A DNA stretch of 64,000 bases from Mycolicibacter minnesotensis. Lineage in GTDB: Bacteria; Actinomycetota; Actinomycetes; Mycobacteriales; Mycobacteriaceae. The notes beneath the pieces were generated by a model. It saw only the letters and a list, made by a program, of their open reading frames with translations, made no database searches and was not told where the DNA came from. The stretch is taken from NCBI RefSeq assembly GCF_010731755.1, contig NZ_AP022589.1:2418001-2482000 (forward strand), in the 5' to 3' direction. Each line of letters opens with the position of its first letter. The stretch's first letter is position 1. A program made the position numbers and the translations under genes. Positions 43,216 to 51,254 of the stretch are shown piece by piece.

Positions 43216-44634
43216 CTACCAGTTACTGGGGACGTAATCCTTGAGGAAGCAGCCATAAAGGTCCTCGCCGGCTTCCCCGCGCACGATCGGGTCATAGACC
43301 CGCGCGGCGCCGTCGACCAGATCCAACGGCGCGTGGAAACCCTCCTCGGCCAGGCGCAACTTGGTGGGGTGCGGACGCTCATCGGTGATCCAGCCGGTGT
43401 CCACCGCGGTCATCAGGATGCGATCGTTCTCCAGCATCTCGGCCGCACTGGTGCGGGTCAGCATGTTCAGCGCGGCCTTGGCCATGTTGGTGTGCGGATG
43501 CCCAGGGCCTTTGTACTGGCGGCTGAACTGGCCCTCCATCGCCGACACGTTGACGACGTACTTGCGGCGGGCGGTCGCTGCCGCCATCGCCGGGCGCAGC
43601 CGGCTCACCAGGATGAACGGGGCGGTCTGGTTACAGAGTTGCACCTCGAGCAGCTCCAAGGCGTCGACCTCGTGCACCCGCTGGGTCCAGCTGTTCACCG
43701 AAGCGGTGTCGGGCAACAGTCCGCCGGCATCGATCGCGGTGCCGGCGGCGATCCGCTCCGGGGAGGCGCTGCGCGCGGTCAGGGCCAGCTCGGTCAGGGC
43801 GTGCGGCTCCTGGTGCGCGGCGAGGCTGCCGGCCAGCGCCGCGGGATGGGCGTCGCTGACATGGTCGAAGGTGATGACGTCGACGAGCTCGTTGGCCGGA
43901 GTGCGCTCGGCCTGCACCAGGGCCGCATACGAGCCCGGCGCGCGCCGCACCGTTTGCGCCGCGTTGTTGATCAGGATGTCCAACGGGCCCTGGGCGGCCA
44001 CCGTGTCGGCCAACGCCACCACCTGAGCCGGATCACGCAGGTCGATGCCCACCACCTGCAGCCGATGCAGCCAGTCGGCGCTGTCGGGCATCGCGGCGAA
44101 CCGGCGCACCGCATCGTTGGGGAAACGGGTGGTGATGGTGGTGTGCGCACCGTCGCGCAGCAGCCGCAGCGCGATGTACATGCCGATCTTGGCCCGCCCG
44201 CCGGTGAGCAGGGCGCGTCGGCCAGACAGGTCGGTGCGGGCGTCACGCTTGGCCCGGCTCATGGCCGCACAGTCCGGGCAGAGCTGGTGATAAAACGCGT
44301 CGACCTGCGTGTAGTGCGTCTTGCAGATGTAGCAGGCCCGCGAGCGCAGCAGGGTGCCCGCCGAGGCCCCGACGGCCGCAGACACCAGCGGGATGCCCTG
44401 CGTCTCGTCGTCGATACGTCCCGGCGCTCCGGTGGCCGTGGCGGCGATCACGGCCTTATCGGCGGTGGCCACGGCGTCGCGCTTGGCGCTGCGGCGAGCC
44501 TTCTTGACCGCTTTGAACATGCGCGCGGTGGCCCGGCGCACCGCCACGGCGTCGGGGTGCTCGGGCGGCAGCGCATCGATCTCGGCCAGCACCTGTAGGC
44601 AGGTGGCGAGCCTTTCGGAGTCGATCGCGGTCAC
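43216..44634 (-). CDS. SDR-fold protein with N-terminal zinc ribbon and no catalytic Tyr
   Basis: 472 residues. An N-terminal helical segment (1-95) is followed by a Cys-x2-Cys...Cys-x2-Cys ribbon (Cys101, Cys104, Cys119, Cys122) and then an SDR Rossmann domain (TGGRAKIG at 144-151, INNAAQTV near 222). The usual catalytic Ser is present (Ser364 in VNVSAMEG) and so is Lys386, but the Tyr four residues before that Lys is Thr382 (HTNMAKAAL). Either another Tyr (Tyr374) substitutes or it is not a normal reductase. Role unknown. Divergent from prfC. Confidence 0.72.
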   Translation of the reverse strand: MTAIDSERLATCLQVLAEIDALPPEHPDAVAVRRATARMFKAVKKARRSAKRDAVATADKAVIAATATGAPGRIDDETQGIPLVSAAVGASAGTLLRSRACYICKTHYTQVDAFYHQLCPDCAAMSRAKRDARTDLSGRRALLTGGRAKIGMYIALRLLRDGAHTTITTRFPNDAVRRFAAMPDSADWLHRLQVVGIDLRDPAQVVALADTVAAQGPLDILINNAAQTVRRAPGSYAALVQAERTPANELVDVITFDHVSDAHPAALAGSLAAHQEPHALTELALTARSASPERIAAGTAIDAGGLLPDTASVNSWTQRVHEVDALELLEVQLCNQTAPFILVSRLRPAMAAATARRKYVVNVSAMEGQFSRQYKGPGHPHTNMAKAALNMLTRTSAAEMLENDRILMTAVDTGWITDERPHPTKLRLAEEGFHAPLDLVDGAARVYDPIVRGEAGEDLYGCFLKDYVPSNW

Positions 44635-44705
44635 GTCTGGAAGGGTATCGGGCCTGGTGCCCGATTATTGAATTGCTCAAGATCGCCCATACACTCAGCG
44701 ACGCA

Positions 44706-46346
44706 ATGACCGACAACGCCCTGGACTCGCCGGTGGTCGCCGCCGCGCCGCAAAGTGGCCGGATCTCCGCCGAGGCAGCCCGCCGCCGAACCTTCGCCGT
44801 CATCAGCCATCCCGACGCCGGCAAATCCACCTTGACCGAGGCCTTGGTGCTGCATGCCAAGGCCATCACCGAGGCCGGCGCGGTGCACGGCAAGTCCGGT
44901 CGGCGCGCCACCGTGTCGGACTGGATGGAGATGGAGAAGGCCCGCGGTATCTCCATCACCTCGACCGCGCTGCAGTTTCCCTACCGCACGGCCAAGGGCC
45001 AGGACTGCGTTATCAACCTGCTCGACACCCCCGGCCACGCCGACTTCTCCGAAGACACCTACCGGGTGCTGACCGCCGTCGACTCCGCGGTCATGCTCAT
45101 CGACGCCGCCAAGGGCCTCGAACCCCAGACCCTCAAGCTCTTCCAGGTGTGTCGGCACCGCCGGATCCCGATCATCACCGTGATCAACAAGTGGGACCGG
45201 CCCGGTCGGCATGCCCTGGAATTGATGGACGAGATCGCCGACCGGATCGGATTACGTCCCACGCCGTTGACCTGGCCGGTCGGCATCGCCGGAGAATTCG
45301 ACGGGGTTCTGGACCGCCGTTCGGGAGACTTCATCCGGTTCACCCGTACCGCCGGCGGCGCCACCGCCGCGCCCGAGGAGCACATCGCCGCCGCCGACGC
45401 CCATGCCGCGGCCGGCGCCGACTGGGACACCGCGGTCGAAGAGTGCGAGCTGCTGTCTGCTGATGGATCCGATTTCGACCGCGAGGCGTTCCTGGACTGC
45501 TCGGCCACCCCCGTGCTGTTCACCTCGGCGGCGCTGAACTTCGGGGTGAACCAGCTGCTGGATGTGCTCACCGAGTTGGGACCGGCGCCCAGTGGTGCGC
45601 TTGACGTCGAGGGCGGCCGGCGCGCCACCGGCGCCCCGTTCAGTGCGTTCGTGTTCAAGGTGCAGGCCGGCATGGACTCCGCCCACCGCGACCGGATCGC
45701 GTTCGCGCGGGTGTATTCGGGCACCTTCGAGCGCGGTGATGTGCTGACCCACGCCGCGACCGGCAAGCCCTTTGTCACCAAGTACGCCCAGTCGGTGTTC
45801 GGCCAGCAGCGCTCCACCTTGGACACCGCCTGGCCCGGTGATGTGATCGGGCTGGCCAACGCCGCCGCCCTGCGTCCCGGCGACACGCTGTATTGCGATG
45901 TGCCGGTGCAATACCCGCCGATCCCGAGTTTCTCCCCGGAGCATTTCTCCGTAGCCCGCAACGTCGACCCCAGCAAGCACAAGCAATTCCGCCGCGGCAT
46001 CGAGCAGTTGGATCAGGAAGGCGTGGTGCAGGTGCTGGTCTCCGATCGCCGCGGCGAGCAGGCCCCGGTGCTGGCCGCCGTCGGCCCCATGCAGTTCGAG
46101 GTGGCTGCCCACCGCATGGCCCGTGAGATGGGGGCGCCGATCACGCTGGAGCCGTTGCCCTATCAGGTCGCTCGGATCGTGGATGCCGCCGACGTCGACT
46201 TCGTCAGCAAGCAGTCCTTGGCGGAGGTCATGACCCGCACCGACGGCGTGCACCTGGTCTTGTTCTCCAACGCCTGGCGCCTGCAGGGCTTCCAGCGTGA
46301 CAACCCCGACATCACGCTGCGATCGCTGGTGGCCGCGGAGAGCTGA
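44706..46346 (+). CDS. prfC: Peptide chain release factor 3
   Basis: 546-residue translational GTPase that recycles RF1/RF2 after termination. G1 SHPDAGKSTLTEA, G2 with KARGISITSTALQF, G3 DTPGHADFSEDTYR, G4 NKWD and G5 are all clear, and domains II and III follow (VGPMQFEVAAHRM is typical of RF3). ATG at 44706; the TTG 33 nt upstream has no better signal. RF3 is not universal in bacteria. The long, complete frame indicates a functional gene. Confidence 0.93.
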   Translation: MTDNALDSPVVAAAPQSGRISAEAARRRTFAVISHPDAGKSTLTEALVLHAKAITEAGAVHGKSGRRATVSDWMEMEKARGISITSTALQFPYRTAKGQDCVINLLDTPGHADFSEDTYRVLTAVDSAVMLIDAAKGLEPQTLKLFQVCRHRRIPIITVINKWDRPGRHALELMDEIADRIGLRPTPLTWPVGIAGEFDGVLDRRSGDFIRFTRTAGGATAAPEEHIAAADAHAAAGADWDTAVEECELLSADGSDFDREAFLDCSATPVLFTSAALNFGVNQLLDVLTELGPAPSGALDVEGGRRATGAPFSAFVFKVQAGMDSAHRDRIAFARVYSGTFERGDVLTHAATGKPFVTKYAQSVFGQQRSTLDTAWPGDVIGLANAAALRPGDTLYCDVPVQYPPIPSFSPEHFSVARNVDPSKHKQFRRGIEQLDQEGVVQVLVSDRRGEQAPVLAAVGPMQFEVAAHRMAREMGAPITLEPLPYQVARIVDAADVDFVSKQSLAEVMTRTDGVHLVLFSNAWRLQGFQRDNPDITLRSLVAAES

Positions 46347-46361
46347 CCGAACCGGCGGCGC

Positions 46362-47840
46362 TCAGTCGCGCAATGCGGTAAGCAGTTCCGGCAGCGGCAC
46401 CGTGGCGATCCCGATGGCGGCGTCGCCGATACCGTACGGCAGGACCAGGGTGTTGGCGTGCACCAGCGCGCCGCAGGAGTAGACGACGTTGGGCACGTAG
46501 CCGTTCTGCTCGTCGTCGGCAGGGCTCAGCAGCGGTTGGCGCAGCCGACCGACCAGCCGAGTCGGATCGTCGAGGTCAAGCAGAATCGCTCCGATGCGAT
46601 AGGTGCGCATCGGGCCTACGCCGTGGGTGAGCACCAGCCAGCCGGCCTCGGTTTCGATGGGCGAACCGCAGTTCCCGAGCTGCAGGGCCTCCCAGGCCTG
46701 GGCCGGTCGCTGGACGGGAACCGCGCTCGGCCACACCGACAAGTGATCGGAGTAGGCGATCGCATTGGATTCGCGGTCCGCTCTCGACATGGCCGCGAAC
46801 CGGCCACGGATCCGGCGCGGAAACAACGCCAGGCCCTTGTTGGCCGCGGCGCGGCCGACGATGGGCGTGGACGTGAACGACCGGAAATCCGTTGTCTCCA
46901 AGAGCTGTTGGCTGATGTGGGATCCGCTGTAGGCGGTGTAAGTGGCAAGCCACCTGACGGACCCGTCGTCGTCGGTGAAGCGGACGAATCGGGCGTCCTC
47001 CATCCCGGCCCCCTCAGCTTCCGTCGAAGGCCACAGCACCCGCTCGGTCAGCGGGATGTCCTCGGAGAAATCGACGCGGTACGACCGCTCGGCGATCGCG
47101 CGGATCTCTGAGATCGTCTCTTCGGCGCGTCCACGGGTACGCAGATGGGTGTGCAGCTTTGCAAGTTGGCTGTTCAGGTCAGCCTGGGTGAAACGGTCTC
47201 CGAGGGCGTTGAGGACGTAGTCGGTGGCCTCGCCGGTGTTGTCGAGACGGGCGAGCTCACCGCGAAAGACGGCTGAGTCCAGCAGGGTTGGGGTGGCGGC
47301 GCCGACGGTGGCGAAGGGGCCCCGGCCATCGATCGTGGCGCGGCCCGCCGCGTCGACGACGCCGGTGCGGAACCCGATCGAGGACCGATGTCCTTCTCCG
47401 ATGCCCCGCACGCTCATCACGAAACGCAACTCACCGGCTGCCGTGCCCGCCTGGTCGGGGTGCGCCACGATGCTGGGGTTGCACAACGCCGCACCCTCAA
47501 TGGCGTATTCACTGGTGAAGGCCGCACCCAACAACAGCATGCGTGTCTCGGAGAGTGCCTGGTCGGGATCCAGCCGGTCGGCAAGTTCCCGGGCGTGCCG
47601 ACCGAAGGTGCCGACCAGATCGCGGTGACGCCCGTCGAAGCGTGTCACGACATCGTCGAGCGAGGACCGCACCTCGGCCTCGTCCAGTGCCAGAATCCGT
47701 CTCAGTACCACGCCCGCGCGGGACTCCTGGTGCTCGAAACCCTCCTGGCCGGGCACGAAGAGTCGTGTGACGACGCGCGCCGGGTCGGCCGCGAGCCGCC
47801 CGGGGTTGCGCCTGCCCAGGCTGTCCTGCGCCGAAGTCAT
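46362..47840 (-). CDS. GH130-type beta-mannoside hydrolase/phosphorylase
   Basis: 492-residue five-bladed beta-propeller enzyme. GMEDARFVRFTDDDG carries the catalytic Asp/Glu region, and YTAYSG, NKGLALFPRRIRGRFAAMSRAD and GPMRTYRIGAILLDLDDP are typical of GH130. Family members phosphorolyse or hydrolyse beta-1,2- or beta-1,4-mannosides. The unusual ~130-residue helical N-terminus precedes the propeller. Third gene of an operon: its ATG overlaps the stop of the AGE-like gene by 4 nt. Confidence 0.78.
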   Translation of the reverse strand: MTSAQDSLGRRNPGRLAADPARVVTRLFVPGQEGFEHQESRAGVVLRRILALDEAEVRSSLDDVVTRFDGRHRDLVGTFGRHARELADRLDPDQALSETRMLLLGAAFTSEYAIEGAALCNPSIVAHPDQAGTAAGELRFVMSVRGIGEGHRSSIGFRTGVVDAAGRATIDGRGPFATVGAATPTLLDSAVFRGELARLDNTGEATDYVLNALGDRFTQADLNSQLAKLHTHLRTRGRAEETISEIRAIAERSYRVDFSEDIPLTERVLWPSTEAEGAGMEDARFVRFTDDDGSVRWLATYTAYSGSHISQQLLETTDFRSFTSTPIVGRAAANKGLALFPRRIRGRFAAMSRADRESNAIAYSDHLSVWPSAVPVQRPAQAWEALQLGNCGSPIETEAGWLVLTHGVGPMRTYRIGAILLDLDDPTRLVGRLRQPLLSPADDEQNGYVPNVVYSCGALVHANTLVLPYGIGDAAIGIATVPLPELLTALRD

Positions 47841-48859
47841 TGCGGCACAGTCGAGAAATTCTGAGCGTGCTGCAGGGTCGACAACACGGCCAGAGTCGAC
47901 TCGGCGCCCTGATTGCGATTCACCCCGTTGGCCTGCAGGCCGTCGAATCCGCCGCCGGTCTCGGGATCCCACATCGGTTGGCTCGCATCGTTGGCGCCCT
48001 GGAACCACGCCGCGGCCGCTCGGACACCCGCCGTCCAGATCGCACCAGCGTCAACGGCGGCGGCCCGTGCGCACGCATCCGCGAGCGTGGACACCTCGAT
48101 CGGCTGCTGGTCGAATCCGGGCCGACGGTCATCGGGGCCCCGTCCTGCCACCGGGGTGGGGGAGAGGTGCCCGTCTGCCGTTTCGTAATCCACCAGCCAC
48201 TCCAACAGATCCAGTCCGCGCTGCCACAGCGGTGGTGAGTCGAGCACCACGCCGGCCGCGATCATCGCCTCGGCGAGGACGGCATTGGCGTAGGTCAGCC
48301 GTGCTTCGGGCCATGGCCACGCGGGGTTGCTGCTCGGTTCGGTGACGGTGGCCGCGTAGTCGGTGATGAGTGCGCGCGCCGCGCGGTGGTCGGGGTCGAC
48401 GGTCAGAAGTTCCGCTGCCCCCAAAGCTGCGAACGCCATGGCGCGCGGCCAGATCGACCGTCCCTGAGCGGCACGGTCGAACTGGACTATCGCGGACTGG
48501 CGCACCCAGCCCACTTCGCTTCTCGCAGCGGCCGTCCCGAGCCCCCAGACACACCTGCCCCAGCAGTCCTCGAAGGCCGGTTCGTCGGCCCAGCGGCCGG
48601 CGACATCCATCCGATTGCGGCATGCGCCGGTGAGGGCCTGCGCCTCGTTCAGGAACCGCACCGCGACACTGGCGAGGCGGCGCACGTCCCCCTCAGTTTT
48701 GGGCTGGCGGGCGGCGACCACCAGGACGCGGCTCATGTCGTCGGCGCAATAGCCGTGCTCGGGCCGCGGATCGGCGAAACAGGCGTGCTCGAAGGTGCCC
48801 CGATGGTCGGTCATCCGCAGCAGATGGTCGAAGATCGGGGCGGGCGTGGCGGCGGTCAT
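47837..48859 (-). CDS. Alpha/alpha-barrel glycosidase-like protein (AGE/GH family unknown)
   Basis: 340 residues with the repeated helical pattern of an (alpha/alpha)6 barrel and acidic/aromatic stretches such as DEPAFEDCWGRCVWGLGTAA and DLLEWLVDYETADGHLSPTP. Similar proteins accompany glycosyltransferase and GH130 genes in actinobacteria. Catalysis is unproven. It is joined by 4-nt overlaps to the glycosyltransferase upstream and the GH130 gene downstream. Confidence 0.65.
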   Translation of the reverse strand: MTAATPAPIFDHLLRMTDHRGTFEHACFADPRPEHGYCADDMSRVLVVAARQPKTEGDVRRLASVAVRFLNEAQALTGACRNRMDVAGRWADEPAFEDCWGRCVWGLGTAAARSEVGWVRQSAIVQFDRAAQGRSIWPRAMAFAALGAAELLTVDPDHRAARALITDYAATVTEPSSNPAWPWPEARLTYANAVLAEAMIAAGVVLDSPPLWQRGLDLLEWLVDYETADGHLSPTPVAGRGPDDRRPGFDQQPIEVSTLADACARAAAVDAGAIWTAGVRAAAAWFQGANDASQPMWDPETGGGFDGLQANGVNRNQGAESTLAVLSTLQHAQNFSTVPQ

Positions 48860-50034
48860 ACCGCCGCTGGCCGCTGCACCAGATGGCGGCGCGCCAAGCT
48901 CAGATAGGTCTTGGCGACACTCGTCCAGGCCATCGTCGGAGCCAGCCGGCGCGCCTCGGCGGCCATCGAGCCGGCCACCCGCGGGTCGGTCAGCAACCGG
49001 CGCAGGGCGGCCGCCAGCGCGTCGGGGTCATCGTGCCCGACGACGATGCCCGCCCCGGTGCCCAGGAGCTCAATGGCGTGCGGGAAGGCGGTGGCGACCA
49101 CTGGCCGGCCGCACGCGATGGCATCGACCAGCACACCGGACGTGACCTGGTCGGTGGAGTCGTAGGGCAGGACGACCGCCGCAGCGGACTGGACCAGCTC
49201 AACCAGTGACGCAACGCCCCGGTAGCCGGGATCGAACGACACCGAGTCCGCGACACCGCTGCTTCGGGCCTGTTCCGCGCGGGCGTCTCGGTAGGCCTCG
49301 CCGTCGGCGGCCAGAACCTTCGGGTGCGTTCGTCCGGCTACCAGGTAGCGCGGCCGACCGGGGAGATCATGCAGCGATCCCATCACGTCGATCACCCGCT
49401 CGATGCCCTTGCCCGGCCCCAGCAGGCCCCAGGTCAGCAGGGTGGGCCTGCCGGAACGCTTCAACGAGACGCGCCCCGGTATGGTCGCGCCGTGTGGGAT
49501 CGTGGTGACCTTACGGCGATCGATGTTGAAGTCCAAGCGCAGGCGCGCATTGGCGACCTCGGACATGACGACCACCTGATCCGCCCGTGCCGCGATCGCT
49601 TCGAACACCGAACGCTGATGTGGCGTAGGGTTTTTAAGAATCGTGTGCGCGACGACGATAGCCGGGACGTGTAACCCGCCGATCAGGTCCAACACCTCTT
49701 CCCCGTCGGCGCCGCCATAGATCCCGTACTCGTGCTGGATGATCGCGACATCGCACTGATTCAGTAATTCGGAGCTGGCCGCCACCGACGTCGCTGAACC
49801 GTTGATCAGCTCTCCGACAACTCGGGAACTACTGGTCGGCGACCCGTCCGCGATGCGTACCACGCTGACCTCGGCGCCGTTGGCGGACAATCCGTCGGAC
49901 AGTGCGGCGGTGAACGTCGCCAGCCCGCACGGCGTCGGTGGATAGGTACTGAGGATGCCGATGCTGGGTGGACGCGAAAAACATTGGCCCGCAACAGGTG
50001 CGGCAAAGGACGGGTACGCGAACAGAGAATCCAT
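48856..50034 (-). CDS. GT4-type glycosyltransferase
   Basis: 392-residue GT-B glycosyltransferase. The N-terminal acceptor domain has IGILSTYPPTPCGLATFTAAL; the C-terminal donor domain has LLTWGLLGPGKGIERVIDVM, and YDSTDQVTSGVLVDAIACGRPVVAT holds the acidic donor-binding region. First gene of a tightly overlapped three-gene operon with the AGE-like and GH130 proteins. The set would build and trim a mannose-containing oligosaccharide or glycolipid; that is inference. The preceding 136-bp gap to the NYN gene shows nothing clear. Confidence 0.8.
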   Translation of the reverse strand: MDSLFAYPSFAAPVAGQCFSRPPSIGILSTYPPTPCGLATFTAALSDGLSANGAEVSVVRIADGSPTSSSRVVGELINGSATSVAASSELLNQCDVAIIQHEYGIYGGADGEEVLDLIGGLHVPAIVVAHTILKNPTPHQRSVFEAIAARADQVVVMSEVANARLRLDFNIDRRKVTTIPHGATIPGRVSLKRSGRPTLLTWGLLGPGKGIERVIDVMGSLHDLPGRPRYLVAGRTHPKVLAADGEAYRDARAEQARSSGVADSVSFDPGYRGVASLVELVQSAAAVVLPYDSTDQVTSGVLVDAIACGRPVVATAFPHAIELLGTGAGIVVGHDDPDALAAALRRLLTDPRVAGSMAAEARRLAPTMAWTSVAKTYLSLARRHLVQRPAAV

Positions 50035-50170
50035 GTTGATCCCGACAAACGGTCGTGACCGGTGTGCCCGGTGCGAGCGACTGCTCTACAAGATCAACGA
50101 CGAAACGCTGACTCATCCCGGACTGGCTCGGCTCCCAACCCTGTCGAGCGTACACCCGTTCTCTCCGGGC

Positions 50171-51055
50171 TCATCCGCGTAGCCGAACCAAGCGCGTTGT
50201 CGAACTCTCATCGAGCTCCACCAGGTCTGAGTAGGACCGGAGGAAGTCGCTGAAGGATTTGTAGCCCAGCGCTTTTTCGCTGAACGAGGGATCCATCCGC
50301 TTCATCTGCGCCTTGACCGACGAGTTGTGCAGCCACTCGACGTCGTCTTTCTCCAAGCCGATCTGCAGCGCACGGATGAGCAGCGCGGTAGCGGTGTCCT
50401 GCGGATCCGGCTGAACCTCTTCGGGTTCCTCTTTGGCCTGCCGGGAGCGCCGCTTCGGTTCGGCCTCGGTCTCGGTCTCGGGGCTGGCCGGCGCGGGCTT
50501 GAACACCGGCACGCCGGGCAGCGCGTCATAGCTGACGAAGTCGTCGCAGGCCGCCGCCAGTGCGCGGCTGGTCGAACCGGCCACGCCGATCCCGACAACG
50601 TAGCGGCCCAAGCGTTTACAGCGCTGCGCCAGGGCGATGTAGTCGGAATCGCCGGCCACGATCACCACGTGAGTCAGGTCCGGCAGCCGGAACATGTCTT
50701 CGACCGCATCGACGGCCAGCCGGATGTCGGCACCGTTCTTGCCGTAGGCCGCCGCGGGGAACAGCTGCACCAGATCGACTGCGCGCCCGACCAGTTGCTG
50801 GCGGTAGCCGGTGTTGACCTCCGCCGACCAGTCGGCATAGGCGCGGGTGAGAACCAGCGTCCCGAACGATGACGCGAAGTCGATGATCGCCCCGACGTCG
50901 ACGGTGGCTCGGGCCAACCGTTCCGGGTTCTTGGACAGGCCCTTGGACTTGTCCTTCTGAAACGAGCTTCGGCCGTTGACCTGGTCATAGCGGGAGATCA
51001 CGATGTTGTCGAAGTCGAGGTAGACCGCGACCCGGGTATCGCCGGATTCTGTCAT
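50171..51055 (-). CDS. NYN-domain RNase-like protein with OST-HTH-like C-terminus
   Basis: 294 residues. The N-terminal NYN/PIN-like nuclease domain has YLDFDNIVISRY, GADIRLAVDAVEDMF and VVIVAGDSDYIALAQRCK, which supply the acidic metal-binding residues. A charged linker (about 195-230: PETETEAEPKRRSRQ) leads to an OST-HTH/LOTUS-like domain (ALLIRALQIGLEKDDVEWLHNSSVKAQMKRM ... YKSFSDFLRSY). Such LabA-like proteins are presumed RNases acting on specific RNAs. ATG at 51055. A large inverted repeat lies just upstream. Confidence 0.78.
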   Translation of the reverse strand: MTESGDTRVAVYLDFDNIVISRYDQVNGRSSFQKDKSKGLSKNPERLARATVDVGAIIDFASSFGTLVLTRAYADWSAEVNTGYRQQLVGRAVDLVQLFPAAAYGKNGADIRLAVDAVEDMFRLPDLTHVVIVAGDSDYIALAQRCKRLGRYVVGIGVAGSTSRALAAACDDFVSYDALPGVPVFKPAPASPETETEAEPKRRSRQAKEEPEEVQPDPQDTATALLIRALQIGLEKDDVEWLHNSSVKAQMKRMDPSFSEKALGYKSFSDFLRSYSDLVELDESSTTRLVRLRG

Positions 51056-51110
51056 CGGTCCAGTGTGGCGCACCACCGGCCGCATCCCTAATGGCTTGGC
51101 GGCGACGGGG

Positions 51111-51187
51111 GAATTGCCCGCCTCTGAGCGACAACGGCGCCCGAGCGCGGCGGGGGGTGCGAATTGTCGCTCAGAGCAGGGCAATTG
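51111..51187. repeat. Dispersed CTCTGAGCGACAA-type element, copies 2 and 3 in inverted orientation
   Basis: CTCTGAGCGACAA at 51122-51134 is mirrored exactly by TTGTCGCTCAGAG at 51164-51176. Extending outward, 21 of 23 bases of each arm match (AATTGCCC flanks). The left arm shares 21 identical bases with 17547-17567. The element fills most of the gap between the NYN gene start and recD end; no gene lies in 51056-51254. Confidence 0.7.
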
Positions 51188-51254
51188 TCCGCAGGGTTCG
51201 GCGTGACGACACGCCGAAACGGCCCGGCAGCAGGGCGGAATCAGCTCGGCGTCC

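Noticed and set aside
43216..44598. Long plus-strand open frames opposite the zinc-ribbon SDR
   Set aside because: They are Arg/Gly/His-rich shadows of the real gene, without motifs or ribosome sites; high-GC codon bias creates them throughout the window.
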